64,000 nucleotides of DNA from Tremella fuciformis (Eukaryota; Basidiomycota; Tremellomycetes; Tremellales; Tremellaceae), in assembly GCA_032768795.1 (NCBI GenBank), contig CP136491.1, positions 3,474,501-3,538,500 of the forward strand, read 5' to 3'. Of this stretch, positions 53,693 to 64,000 are shown piece after piece. The first letter of the stretch is position 1. Every line of letters begins with the position of its first letter. A program made the translations under genes and the position numbers. Below the pieces are notes generated by a model that was not told where the DNA came from, made no database searches, and saw only the letters and a program-made list of their open reading frames with translations.

Positions 53693-55048
53693 ATGACCAA
53701 GACTTTACCTACCGAGTGAGCAGCTCGACCGTCCACTCGGGTAGGGACTGACGGCCAGCGCACCCATCTCGATCCTTGTCAGCCCCGAGGAGAAGGCGAG
53801 CGGCAAGCTCACGCCGGCGCACCTGCTCGAGGCCGTGGTGGCCATTGCCGAGGACGGGCTGGTGGTACTGCAGGATGCGATCGACCCGGCGCATCTGGAC
53901 AGGGTGAACGAGAGGATGGTGCGGGACACGGAGCGGTTGATCAAGATGCAGGGAACGCATTTCAAGTGAGTCTAGCGCCTACGAGGGGGCAAGAAGATGC
54001 AGAGCTGACGGCAGCTTTGACACTGCTGGCAAGTGAGTGAGCAGCCGAGCTGCCAGAAGGACAGAGTCTGACGGGAAGTGTATCGCAGGTCCCCCCGCTG
54101 CTGCCGGACCTCATATTCGAAGATATTGTCGCCAATCCCCTTGCTGGCCAAGTGCTAGAAGCCATGCTGGGCCCACAGCCGCAGTGCCGCTACATGCACG
54201 GCAACACGGCGTACCGCGTAGCAGGCGGGGAGGGGAACAGGCAGCCCGTACATGCCGATTTGTTTTGGAGGCACTTTCACTGGCCGTTCGGACTCGTTGT
54301 AAAGTCAGTCCACTCCGCTCTCCCTATAATCTGTTTGGGGCTGACGGCCAGTGTGATGCTGGTCGAGGCTACTCCGGCGAATGGAAGTACGGAGATCTGG
54401 CTGGGCAGTCACAGGGACACGACCATCGGAGACCATGTGCTGTTGAAGCAAGACGTGAGTCATCTCAAGATGGACCGCGGGGTCGGGATCGTCGTTCGTC
54501 AGTCTCCCTTCTTCGGAGCAGACAAGTGGAGAGGTTGACAGGACAGGGGACGGACCGATCGAGCCTGCCCTCCTCGAGGCTCGAAGGGCGATACGACCGC
54601 CCTTGCAGCCGGTCGTGCCCAAGGGTGCGCTGATTATACGCGACCTGCGGCTTTGGCACGCCGGAGTGAGTGATCCATACCGCCCACACCGGGCGGGGTG
54701 GAGCTGAGCGCAGATGCCCAACAACACCCCCGACCCACGGTGTATGCTAGCGATGGTACACTCCCCAGCATGGATCGATAATCGCGTCCGACTGACCTTC
54801 CCCCGTAAGCTGCAAAAGCACATCGAGAGCTTCAAGTCGCCGGTGGTGTTCAAGGCGGATTACGTCGATGAGGAGCCAGAGTCGTTTGACTACTTGGGGC
54901 TCAAGTTCAACTACGACCCGAGTGAGTAGGAGTCCTGAGGATATGTGCGTGTGCCAGCTGATGAGCAGGCCCTTGGGGCGGTAGGAGTGCAGACGAGATC
55001 AAGGTGATGCAGAAAGAATGGGAGGTCAAGTGGGCCGGACGGTTTTGA
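53693..55048 (+). CDS. phytanoyl-CoA dioxygenase (PhyH) family protein
   Basis: Predicted Fe(II)/2-oxoglutarate-dependent oxygenase, 335 residues in eight exons: 53693-53715, 53759-53965, 54015-54032, 54079-54303, 54352-54454, 54522-54665, 54714-54921, 54969-55048. The iron-binding HxD is in RQPVHADLFWRHFHWPFG; the distal His and the Arg for 2-oxoglutarate are in RDLRLWHAGMPNNTPDPR. EIWLGSHRDTTIGDHV is the strand between them. Two exons are very short (23 and 18 nt). A stop directly after exon 7 would end at 54929; I prefer splicing (GTGAGT donor at 54922) to DPSPWGGRSADEIKV. The substrate is unknown; fungal relatives act in secondary metabolism or lipid oxidation. Confidence 0.85.
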
Positions 55049-55318
55049 TTTCGAATTTTGTGACTCGAGAGGCTTTGTGCCCTTCGATCTGCTGTTCGAT
55101 GAGCGAATGGCCATGCCTGATAAGAGGAGCATCGATGAGCAGTGGCGCAGAGAGGTCTGTAGATGTGTTCATGCATGTACTGTAATGACAGCGAGTCCGA
55201 TATTGCAGCGCAAGGGAGACCAGTGGTGGTCGACCTCCACCAGGCAGGTCGATTCCAAAATTTCCAGCGGCCTCGACCTATTCCGCTTGACTCTACCTTT
55301 CCATCTCACATTGACACC

Positions 55319-58300
55319 ATGGTCAGGTCGTACATGCGCCACGGGCCGACGCAGGTGGATATTTTCATGTCGCTAGACTACAAAAGATACTGATAACAGG
55401 CCTTTGGCGTCATCACCTCGCCCACTGGCAACGCGTCGTATGATGGCAAACTCGCCTATGTCCCGGCATGGGAGGACGTCCTGGTTTGGGATGTGAAGCG
55501 GGGCGAGCAGGTGGGGCCAACTCGTCTCTATAATGCATCCCAAAAACTGACGATAGGCGTCCATGTGGCACTCCCCCGGGCTCACTGCGCCCATCACAGC
55601 CCTGCAACCCTCCCCGTCTCCCTCCGCGTCCGCCTCTGGCTCGTCCACGACAACTGATAATACCTACGCCGTAGCCTACTCGGACGGGTCGATCCGATTA
55701 TGGTCACACTCACCCTCTAACCCAAGCGAGGAAGCCAGCGAACTGGTGACTTTCAACGGACACAAGAAGTCGCCTACCTTTTTGTGCTGGGAAGCGGACG
55801 GCTCGCGCCTCGCGTCAGGCGGGACAGAGGGCGAGATCGTCATCTGGGACGTGGTCGGCGAGGTGGGGCTGTATCGCCTACGTGGGCATCGCGGGCCGAT
55901 CACCGGCCTGCGCTTCGTGCCGTCTCCGTCGGGCGGCGTGGGGTATTTGATCAGCACGAGCAGGGATACCTATCTGAAAGTGTGGGATCTGGGCACGCAA
56001 CATTGTGTGCAGACGGTCGTGGTCGGCCGGGGAGAGGTCACGGCTCTGGACGTTCTGGAGGAAGCAGGGGAAGCGGCGGAGGATGGCCGATGGGTCGTCA
56101 TCACTGGTAGCAGCGATGGCGAGGCCAAAGTTTGGGAACTACCCAAGTCGGCACTGGCATCGGGACTAACACAGTCATCTGGCGAGGTGGGCCTCCCAGC
56201 GCAGAATGGGCGAGCCGGGCTGACGACCAGCTTACGACCTTTGTCAAGCCGCTCTGCACCTTGCCGCTACCCTCGTCCTCCCAGCCTGTCACGCAGATCG
56301 CCTCCCACCCCACTCTCCCTTTGCTCTTCCTGCACACCGGCGAGCGCGCCATCACGGTCCTCCGGCTGCGGACGGAAGAAGAGGTCAACGCCAAACGAGC
56401 GAGGCGAAAGCGCAGGGAGCGCGAAAAGGGCAAGAAAAAGGGAGCAGCACCGCTAGAGGAAGAGGAAAGCGGGGCCGAGGGCGAGGAGGGGGCAGAGGTC
56501 GAATGGGAGGAACGGGTGGCCGTGTGGACCGTCGTGCGGACCAACGCCAAGATCAAGTCGTTCGACCTCGCCGACGAGTACAGCTCGAAATCCGGTGTGC
56601 ATATGCTGGTGCAGCTGTCCAACAACTCGCTGGAGACATACTCGATACCCCTACCCACTCCGTCCGCCCGCAAGGCATCCAAGCTGCCCGATGGCACGAC
56701 ACCACAGCCCACAAAGACACACGCGCTGGAGCTGCAGGGCCACCGCCAAGATATCCGCGCCCTATCCCTCTCATCCGACGACCAGCTTATCGCCTCGGCT
56801 TCTTCGGGTACACTGAAGATTTGGAACACACGGACGACGGCGTGCCTACGTACAATGGAATGCGGGTATGCGCTTTGCTCGACGTTCCTTCCTGGCGACC
56901 GACATGTCGTGGTCGGTACCAAGTCGGGCGAGATCATGCTATACGACATTGCGGCCTCGACCTTGTTGGAGACCTACAAGGCACACTCGGGCCCCGTATG
57001 GGCCGTCCATGTCCGGCCGGACGGTCGTGGTCTCGTGACCGGATCGGCCGACAAGGACGTCAAATTCTTCGACTTTGAGATGCGGTCGGTGGGCAGCGAG
57101 ACTCAGGTGTCAAGACTAGGAGTGGAGACAACTTTCTCGACCAAGCAGCTGTCGCTGGTACACGTGCGGACGCTCAAATTGACGGACGACGTCTTGGCCG
57201 TCAAATACTCGCCCGATGGCCGCCTGCTTGCGGTCGCCCTGCTTGACACGACGGTCAAGCTGTTCTTTGCCGACTCGCTCAAGTTCTATCTCAGCCTGTA
57301 TGGTCACAAGTTGCCTGTTCTAAGTCTCGACATCAGCGCGGACAGCAAGCTGCTCGTCACATGCAGCGCCGACAAGAGCGTCAAGCTGTGGGGCATGGAC
57401 TTTGGCGACTGCCACCGCAGCCTGTTTGCGCACGACGAGAGCGTGATGCAGGTCGCATTTGAGCGCACCCCCAGGGCGATGGGCGAGGCTGCGAGCCATC
57501 TGTTTTGGAGTGTGGGCAAGGACGGCAAGGTCAAATACTGGGACGGCGACAAGGTGAGTCCTGGGCGATATGCAAAGGGGCATGACTAAGTGCAGTTCGA
57601 GCTCATCCAATCACTGTCAGGACACCAGTCCGAGATATGGGCCCTGGCCGTCTCGTCCCGCGGCGAGTTTGTCGTCACTGGCTCGCACGACAAATCTATC
57701 CGGATATGGGAGAAGACCGAGGAGCCACTGTTCCTCGAAGAAGAGCGGGAACGCGAGCTGGAACAGATGTACGATACAAACCTCGCCAACGAGCTCGCAG
57801 GAGGCGCGGGAGAGGGTGGCGAAGGCGACGAGGGGGAAGTGGAGGCTGTGCAGAAGCAGACTGCCGAGTCGCTCATGGCGGGCGAGAAAATCATGGAGGC
57901 CATCGAGCTGGCCGACACCGACGCGGCAGCCATCAAGGAGTACGAGGAGGAAAAGGCTCGACTGGGCGATCGGGGAGAGGCGCTCCCTCCGCCGAGAAAG
58001 AGCGCCGAGCTGGAGTCGAAGGGTCTCAATGGGCCCGAGTACTTGTGGGAGGTGGTCAAGGGGGTCAAGGGGGTCAAGAGCGCCCAGATGGAGGACGCGT
58101 TGCTGGTCCTGCCATTCAGAGGGGTGGTGTCCTTTCTCGGCTACCTCGACGAGTGGGCCAAAAGCGCAAGTCGTCATGCAGATATGCGCAGAGGTGCATG
58201 CTGACGAGCAGGGAAAAGACCCGGTGCTCGCTTCGCGCATCATGAGCTTCCTGCTCCGTACGCACCACGCGCAGATTTCGTCCACGGCATCGCTGCGCCC

Positions 58301-58535
58301 GACGCTGCTGGACCTGCGCAGAGACCTGCGGGCGGCACTGATGAAAGAGCGGGAGCGGATGGGGTACAACCTCGCCGCGCTGAAGTTCATCAAGACTCGC
58401 TGGGAGGCGGAACGGTCTGTCGGTCTGATGGAAGAGGAGATGGGCTTGGGTATGGACTTGGACGAACAGCGCGCCAGGGGGAAGAAGGAGAGGGAGGACG
58501 GGGTGAAGAAGCGCAAGCGGGTGGAGGTGCGGTGA
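55319..58535 (+). CDS. UTP12: U3 snoRNP protein UTP12/DIP2 (WDR3), WD40 repeats
   Basis: Nucleolar component of the small-subunit processome (UTP-B), 997 residues; exons 55319-55354, 55400-55510, 55557-56186, 56231-57553, 57596-58165, 58212-58535. The N terminus MVRSYMRHGPTQAFGVITSP is diagnostic of the family. Two WD40 propellers follow (for example LELQGHRQDIRALSLSSDDQ and LYGHKLPVLSLDISADSKLL), then the Utp12 C-terminal domain (ALLVLPFRGVVSFLGYLDEW, then IMSFLLRTHHAQISST). The end is basic (KKREREDGVKKRKR-like). Intron 58166-58211 is GC-AG (GCAAGT donor, CTGAC branch point); removing it restores the family sequence. Confidence 0.95.
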
Positions 58536-58854
58536 CGCATGCATGCGTTTTCACCAGGGTGTTTTAGATGGTCTCGGGAAGGGAAACTTTGTCTGTTGAT
58601 CTCCGTCTAGCGGAGGAACGAGGAGGAACAAGGTACTTGAGTGATTAGGACAATAAGGCGGTGTGGTTGATGAAACGTGCACGGATCATTTTCAGCCCAG
58701 GCACGGTGTGTCCCCTGGAAGTAATCATCGACATGTCGAGACCTCCGATGGTCGGCGGTGTACATATAGACCAGGCAGGAGGAGCGATAGCAGCCCCCGC
58801 TCTTGTATCTTGGACCCGTCGGTACCATCCAGAAGTGTACAGTATAGTTGTATA

Positions 58855-60023
58855 ATGCCAGGCAGTACCATCCTCAAGGGGTGCTTGTTCTACCTGCCCC
58901 GCCCGTCGGATGACTGGGACGCCGAGGACAGAGAGGAACTGATAGCGTCCATCAAGGTAGGGTTCACCCCATTTCATATCCCCTCGAGACCAGCTACAAG
59001 TGCAAACGGGCGGTGCTGAGCGCAGGAACTGGGGGGCGGGGTATCGCGCGACGAAGCCAAGTACGGGCATATCATCGTCGATACCTCGCTATGGACGACC
59101 GAGGAGCTGGATACGATGATCGCGGAGCGGGAGAAGCCGGAAAGGGTGGTATTGTCACACGAATGGGTAGCGGCGTGCAAGACCGCCGGGAGATATATGG
59201 GCGAGGCGCAAGCGTGGGCGGGCAGCTGTCTTGCGTGAGTGTCCCTACCGCTTGCGCAAGGACCTTTCTGACTCGCAGCGCTCCCGGCGAAGGCGCGAAG
59301 CGGTGGAAGGGCTACGAAGAGGAGATGGAGATCCGCGAAATGGAAAAGTACGGCGTGCCCGCGCGGCTGGCGGCCGCCGGGCCGGGGGGTAGCGTAGCGG
59401 TTCCGGTGTGTTCGTTCAGAGGGGCGAGTTCCGCGAGCTACAGTGACGCCGCGTCTCGTGACGCCAGGCGATTTGATGAGCCCCAGCCTGACTGGGTACG
59501 GAGGGCCGGGCCCACTCACGCACGGGCCTCGACGGGCGTACCGCCCAGACCTGCGGGTCTGCCGCCTGGCCCGCCGAGGCGAAGATGGCACAGCACACCA
59601 TCCAGCAAACCTCCGACCACCACGGCCTCTGCAAGCTCCATCATCAGAAGGAGCAAGGACCCCCGCCTGCTCACCAAGATCAAACACCGACTGACGACAA
59701 TGCCCCCTCCGCCTGTCCCGATCCGTCCTCGACCAGCACCGACACTCACGCTCACGCTCACTGCCTCACTCCGGCCGGAATCGCCATCGCCTCGGTCGAC
59801 GGCGGACTACTCGGCACGCGGTGTGAGAGAAGCAAGACCGTCGCCTTCGCCTGAACACGAGTCACCAGGACCAGGACCAAGACCGGGATCACCGAGGGCG
59901 CGAAGAATGCTGGAGAAGCACGCCTTGCCAAAGATCGCGCTTCACCCGCCTACACCGCCCACAACCCCGCCTCGGATCACTGTGCCCCTCGGCAGGGAAG
60001 GAAGAGGGGGACTTTTCGTCTAA
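58855..60023 (+). CDS. single BRCT-like domain protein (family member 3)
   Basis: 351 residues; exons 58855-58956, 59026-59234, 59279-60023. The BRCT-like domain covers residues of about 1-105: ILKGCLFYLPRPSDDWDAED, ELGGGVSRDEAKYGHIIVDT, RVVLSHEWVAACKTAGRYMG. Exon 1 is exactly 102 nt, as in the next gene, and the phase-0 intron before ELGG is shared by all four members. The rest is Pro/Ser/Arg-rich and disordered, with a TPPTTPP-type end. Tandem with the gene at 60257. Probably nuclear; a phosphopeptide-binding role is inferred from the fold only. Confidence 0.65.
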
Positions 60024-60256
60024 TCATCCGGGTGCTCTTACTTCATAGACTGCATGTTTGTGGCTTGATGTACAATAGACAATGCACGGACCGTCCGGAA
60101 CATCATGAAACGGGGCGTTACCCCGTAGTCAGGAGAGGCTGCGATCTGAGCGCTGATAGGCTCTGCCCAAATGGCCTATTGTTCTCCCGGACCCTCTCCT
60201 CCGGCGGATCACTCCTCTGTCACTTCATGCAAGACAATCTCTCCCAAAGAGTCAGC

Positions 60257-61536
60257 ATGAGAGACGACGAGATCCTCAAGCGATGCGGCATCTATATCCC
60301 CCAGCCGCCGGGCGGGTGGTATATGGACGAAGAAGACGAGCTGGCCGAGCTCATCCGAGTGTGTCGCGCATGTTACATTGGGCGGAGAGCTGAGGGCAGA
60401 GTCTGGGCGGTGGCAAGACGCGCCGAAACTACAACCACATGATCGTCGATCCGCCCGTCTGGGAAATATTCCCCAGGGAGCTGGAGCGGGAACGCACGCG
60501 CGTCCGCCCGGCGTGCGTCGTGCTCGCGTGGGGATGGGTGGCCGCGTGCGCAGAAGCAGGGCGGTACCTCGGGTCCGAGGAGGGCTGGGGCGGACACCTG
60601 ATCCAGTGACTAATCACATCTATTCTGCGCAAGGTCGAGCGAGCTGACGGGTTCAGCGCGCCAGATGTGGACTTTCCAAAGTTCCGCCCGTGGATCCCGT
60701 CTGGGCAGTTCAAGCGGCGACGCGAGGACGAGAGCTCGGCGTTGCAAGACGACCAGGGGAACGTGATAGAGGTCAAACGCCGACGAGCATCACCTCCGCT
60801 GGGGTCTACGGCCCCCTCGGCGGACATTGTGGCCGAGTACATTCCATCGCTGCCCACTGGCGCGGCGCCCCTCTACGTGCAGCCAGGCGCGAATCAGCTC
60901 TCGTTTCTCCTTCGCAGCACCGCCGATCCGGCAGTGCCAACGACCACGAGCCTTCGTACGACGCGAGCGCCTGCGTGGATACCATGCTCTCCGCCGAAGA
61001 CTGTCCTGGCGCTTGACGAGACGAATGACAGGCCTGTGGCAATGTTCGAAAAGATCCCAGATGGCATGGACATCGATGACGATGGTCTCACCCCGCTAAG
61101 CAGTGCGAGCGCGAGCGAAGGATGTCGAGTCCTGCTCGACATCGCTCCGCTGCGTTTTTCGCAGACCACGTCAAGGGTCACATCTGCCCCGGCACCATTC
61201 ACATTGACGCCCAGTTGGAGCCTTACGGGGCGGTATCGGGCAGCACCTCCACCACCGTTTGTGCTGACCCATACCTCGATGGACGCGAGCAGACCACCTG
61301 CTCCATCAGCACGTGTGACCAGCTCGTCATCCATATCGTTCACCGCTGCGGACATTGGGGCGGCTCAGAGAGATCTGCCTGCCTCGGGGGGTTCTACCCA
61401 ATTCCGGCCGCGGGCGGAATCAGCCCCGGATGGTCAGTCTTTGACGCAGCTCCCAAGCTCGATTCCAATTGGCGGACCTATCGCCCCGCTCTTGCCTTTG
61501 TTCACATCTGTCGGGCCACACTGCCCGCCGGCATAG
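60257..61536 (+). CDS. single BRCT-like domain protein (family member 4)
   Basis: 395 residues; exons 60257-60358 (102 nt), 60400-60605, 60657-61536. BRCT-like domain: ILKRCGIYIPQPPGGWYMDE, SLGGGKTRRNYNHMIVDPPV, ACVVLAWGWVAACAEAGRYL, then EEGWGGHLI. It shares WVAAC.-AGRYxG with the gene at 58855, so the two are tandem duplicates with unrelated tails. The tail begins DVDFPKFRPWIPSGQFKRRR, then becomes Ser/Pro/Thr-rich. No catalytic domain is seen. Confidence 0.65.
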
Positions 61537-61719
61537 CGATCGCCAGAACGGGCGACACAGTTGAATCATGTATGACCAAAAGATATGCTGCAGCCTGACC
61601 ATGTATTGCGCATGTAGTGTACACTTGTGCTGTGGTATATGTATGCTGGGTATACTCTCCGCGCCGTCGCCGCTCAGGAAGGCCGCTCGTAATCTTGGGA
61701 AAAGTCGATCCCCTGTACG

Positions 61720-62744
61720 TCAGTCCCAGGTCTGTCCGCGTACAGGGTGGTAGCGCACCTGTGCCTTCATGTGCGTGTTGGTGATCTTGACCGGCCGCAC
61801 CGTCTTGCGCTTCTTCTTATCGGGGCCGCTCCTGCCGAGCTTGACGACCTCCTTCGGCTCCTCCCTGGCGACACCACTGAGGTCCTGTTCCTGCAGGAGC
61901 ACTGCCACATCGTCCTTCTCGCCAATCTTGACCTGGTCCCACGCATCGACCATCTCGTCCGGCACGCGCGCGCCCGCGCGCCCGCGCTCGCGCAGCTCGT
62001 CCCACCACACCGACTTCCAGCGGTCCTGCCGGCCCTCGGTGATCTTGAGGCCAAAGACGTTCGGGCGGCCGAGCGGCGGGAGGGGCACGTCCTTGAACTC
62101 GTGCCCTGCGAGGGAACGCATGATGAGCAGCTCGCCGCGGGCCTCCATGTCGCCGAGCGGGGCGAGGGAGAAGCTGGAGGGCTGCGCGGCGTCGCGGAGG
62201 AGGCGGAGGGGCACGGGCGCGAGGGGCCGCGAGTTGGTGCGGATGTAGGCGCGGAGCTGGGTGGCGTTTGTGATTTCGAGGTCGCGCTTGAAGGAGAGGG
62301 CGCCGTTGACGGCGTTGACCTCGATCTTGTCGAGCGACTTGACGTAGTCGAGCACCTTTTGCGTGTCGAGCGTGGGGTATTCTTCTTGGATGCGGAAGAA
62401 AGCGTCGTGCTCCGACATGGTACCCGCTCGCTACCTGTCAGTCCCTGCTTCAACCAGATCCGGCGTCCTAAACACCTTGACCAGACCAAGGATGACCAAG
62501 GCTGCCGTCCGAGCATCCAAGCCAGAAGATGTGGTAGGCGGGGCCGACCATTCTGGTCTCAGCACGAGTTTGACACTCTACACCTGTGCCCACCCGGCTT
62601 CCTGTCTATCCCCGGCTCAGGCTTGACAAAAACGGGCACCGTTCCCGATCGTCCTCCGGGCGTCCTCGGGGCTGCAGCACTCGAAGGAGCCGGTGAAGCG
62701 GTCCTCGCCCACTCTGGCGGGAGCTTGCGCTTGACCGGCTGCAT
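61720..62744 (-). CDS. TFA2: transcription factor IIE subunit beta
   Basis: TFIIE beta (Tfa2), which recruits and regulates TFIIH at RNA polymerase II promoters; 312 residues in three exons (62744-62594, 62552-62476, 62430-61720). The first winged helix spans the second intron: DARTAALVILGLVKRAGTMS, EHDAFFRIQEEYP, KVLDYVKSLDKIEVNAVNGA. The second has LRLLRDAAQPSSFSLAPLGD. The basic end VRPVKITNTHMKAQV matches the fungal family (R-x-V-R-I-T-N-T-H-L). The proline-rich N terminus starts MQPVKRKLPPEW; an in-frame TAG before MSEHD is removed only by the AGGTAG acceptor chosen. Confidence 0.87.
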
Positions 62745-62873
62745 GTCGACCAAGTCAAGGGAACTCACAGAGACACTGCAAGGTCAATTCAATCGCAGAC
62801 CATCGCGCGATGATTACGTAAGCTCTATGGCACGACCACAGAGAAGATTGCACGAGCTGCATACAAAGACACT

Positions 62874-64000
62874 TCAGACCGCACTGCCAAAGACCGAGAA
62901 CCTGCGCACAAGAGAAGGACCGTACTCTTGATAGTCTACACGAGAATGAGAGACATTGTAAAACTCGGGCTGCACCGTGAGCAAGAGAGGCCGACATGCC
63001 AACGAGAATAGAATAGACACTGACCGTCGACGCCATGAGCGAACCTCCATACCACACCGCATACCGTTGTCGCTTGTGCGAGATGACGTTGACTTCAACA
63101 CCGCTCGACTGCACATCGGTGAGCCGCCCTGATATAAACACGGAGTGCCTACCTTCATCAAGTTGCCGCTACGTGTCTCGCTGCCAGCGATACGACCGTC
63201 CACAATGGCCTTGACGTCCCTCTGCAACCGCTTGCCGAAATCTTTGAACATGGTCGAGCCGCCGGACAAAACGATGTTCTTGTAGAGGCCTCTGCGGACA
63301 TCGATGGGCGAGGTCTGGATGACGGTATCGACGACTTCGGGAAGGGGGGTGAGGAAGTCGGACGAGTAGATTTCGGGGTTGAAGAAGATCTCAGGGGCGA
63401 GGAAGCGCTCGTAGCCAATATCGAGCTCATATTTCTTCCATCAGCCAAGTGCAGGCCCCAAAACCAGGGCAATCAGGCTCACTCTGCCGGTGACACTGTG
63501 TTCGCCTTGGAAGCGGGCAAAGTAGCGATACGGATCCCCATCGTACTTTTTGAACTCTTTGACGATATCCTGGCAGACATACGTGTAATCTTCTTTGATC
63601 TTCTCGGCACTGCCCGTCAACGCTCGGTCTCCTCTGTCAAGGTGAGACTTGCACTCGGAGCTGGTCTTCCGGAGGGATGGCCGCGCTCTCTCCACGGTCT
63701 CGCAAGAGCTGCTGTACGAAATAAGTGATATCCCTTCCGGCAATGGGGATGGCCTTGATAGACGATCCGATCACATAGCCCTCGGCAACGGGAATGGTGT
63801 CTCCGCGTCAACCAGATCCTTTTCCGGGAAGTAGAGCTCACGGGTGACACCGTCTCCCGAGTCAATCACCACACCAGTGAGGGTGCGCTCGTTCACCTTT
63901 GACGACGTCCACGAGGCAGCGAGGGCAAGGACGGCCTGTACGGCGATATAGAGGCCCTGGACGTTGAACGACTCGAACATGATTTCGGCCGTGTTCTCCC
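62874..64000 (-). CDS. ARP3: actin-related protein 3 (Arp3), 3' part; 5' end outside window
   Basis: Subunit of the Arp2/3 complex that nucleates branched actin, notably in endocytosis. The window holds about the last two thirds, from [20 protein letters not shown]. Motifs: [20 protein letters not shown] (actin-fold phosphate loop), [54 protein letters not shown], and the end [16 protein letters not shown]. Introns are short; the one at 63610-63652 is GC-AG (GCAAGT) and joins PPEDQLRV to [11 protein letters not shown], matching Arp3 length exactly. The other introns seen are GT-AG. Confidence 0.93.

Noticed and set aside
57617..58540. Long minus-strand ORF opposite UTP12, and similar long antisense frames at 24925-25983, 30275-31699, 33809-34609 and 35171-36010
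   Set aside because: They are antisense shadows of GC-rich coding exons or adjoining sequence, with low-complexity translations, no motif and no splice logic.
1..64000. tRNA, rRNA, CRISPR arrays or transposase genes
   Set aside because: None recognised by eye. Short tRNA genes with introns could be missed; tRNAscan-SE would settle this.

Overview
The window looks like nuclear DNA of a basidiomycete fungus, probably a tremellomycete-like yeast; this is inference and no rRNA or marker gene is present. The grounds are dense genes with many 40-60 nt introns, a CTGAC-type branch point just before the 3' splice site, moderately high GC, and fungal or basidiomycete gene types (trehalose synthase of family GT4, a Chs3-type chitin synthase, an I9 proteinase inhibitor, SCS3/FIT). 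Gene models were spliced by hand. Where I summed the exons, the total was divisible by three.

Layout. 1-14.2 kb is housekeeping: cullin 3' end, SMC2 (condensin), a BRAP2/Etp1-type RING-UBP protein, a SET-MYND protein, a small I9 inhibitor and a GT4 trehalose synthase. 15.3-19.5 kb is a cluster of small unrecognised genes. 19.9-36.9 kb holds CSN4, AP180/CALM, a BRCT protein, a secreted Ser/Thr-rich protein, a chitin synthase, a FIT/SCS3 protein and a two-BRCT protein. 37-47.2 kb is an accessory array: six minus-strand small genes related to those at 15-19 kb, interleaved with two broken copies of the 3' end of the two-BRCT gene. 48-64 kb is again mostly core: FAD monooxygenase, Ent3-like epsin, TFIIF beta, phytanoyl-CoA dioxygenase family, UTP12/DIP2, two tandem BRCT proteins, TFIIE beta and the 3' part of Arp3.

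The most novel content is a small-protein family with ten copies (about eight intact). Each has a C-x(1-3)-C motif, a further Cys 17-40 residues later, and in the intact genes a phase-0 intron within two codons of that Cys. Four members have a TATA-like box 70-90 bp upstream of the ATG, and some copies are broken by frameshifts. A second dispersed family has one BRCT-like domain split by an intron at the same phase-0 site; it includes the gene whose 3' end was copied into the array. Other unusual points are seven GC-AG introns, a TT-AG intron in the trehalose synthase, 8-18 nt micro-exons, and two C tracts of exactly 26 bases.
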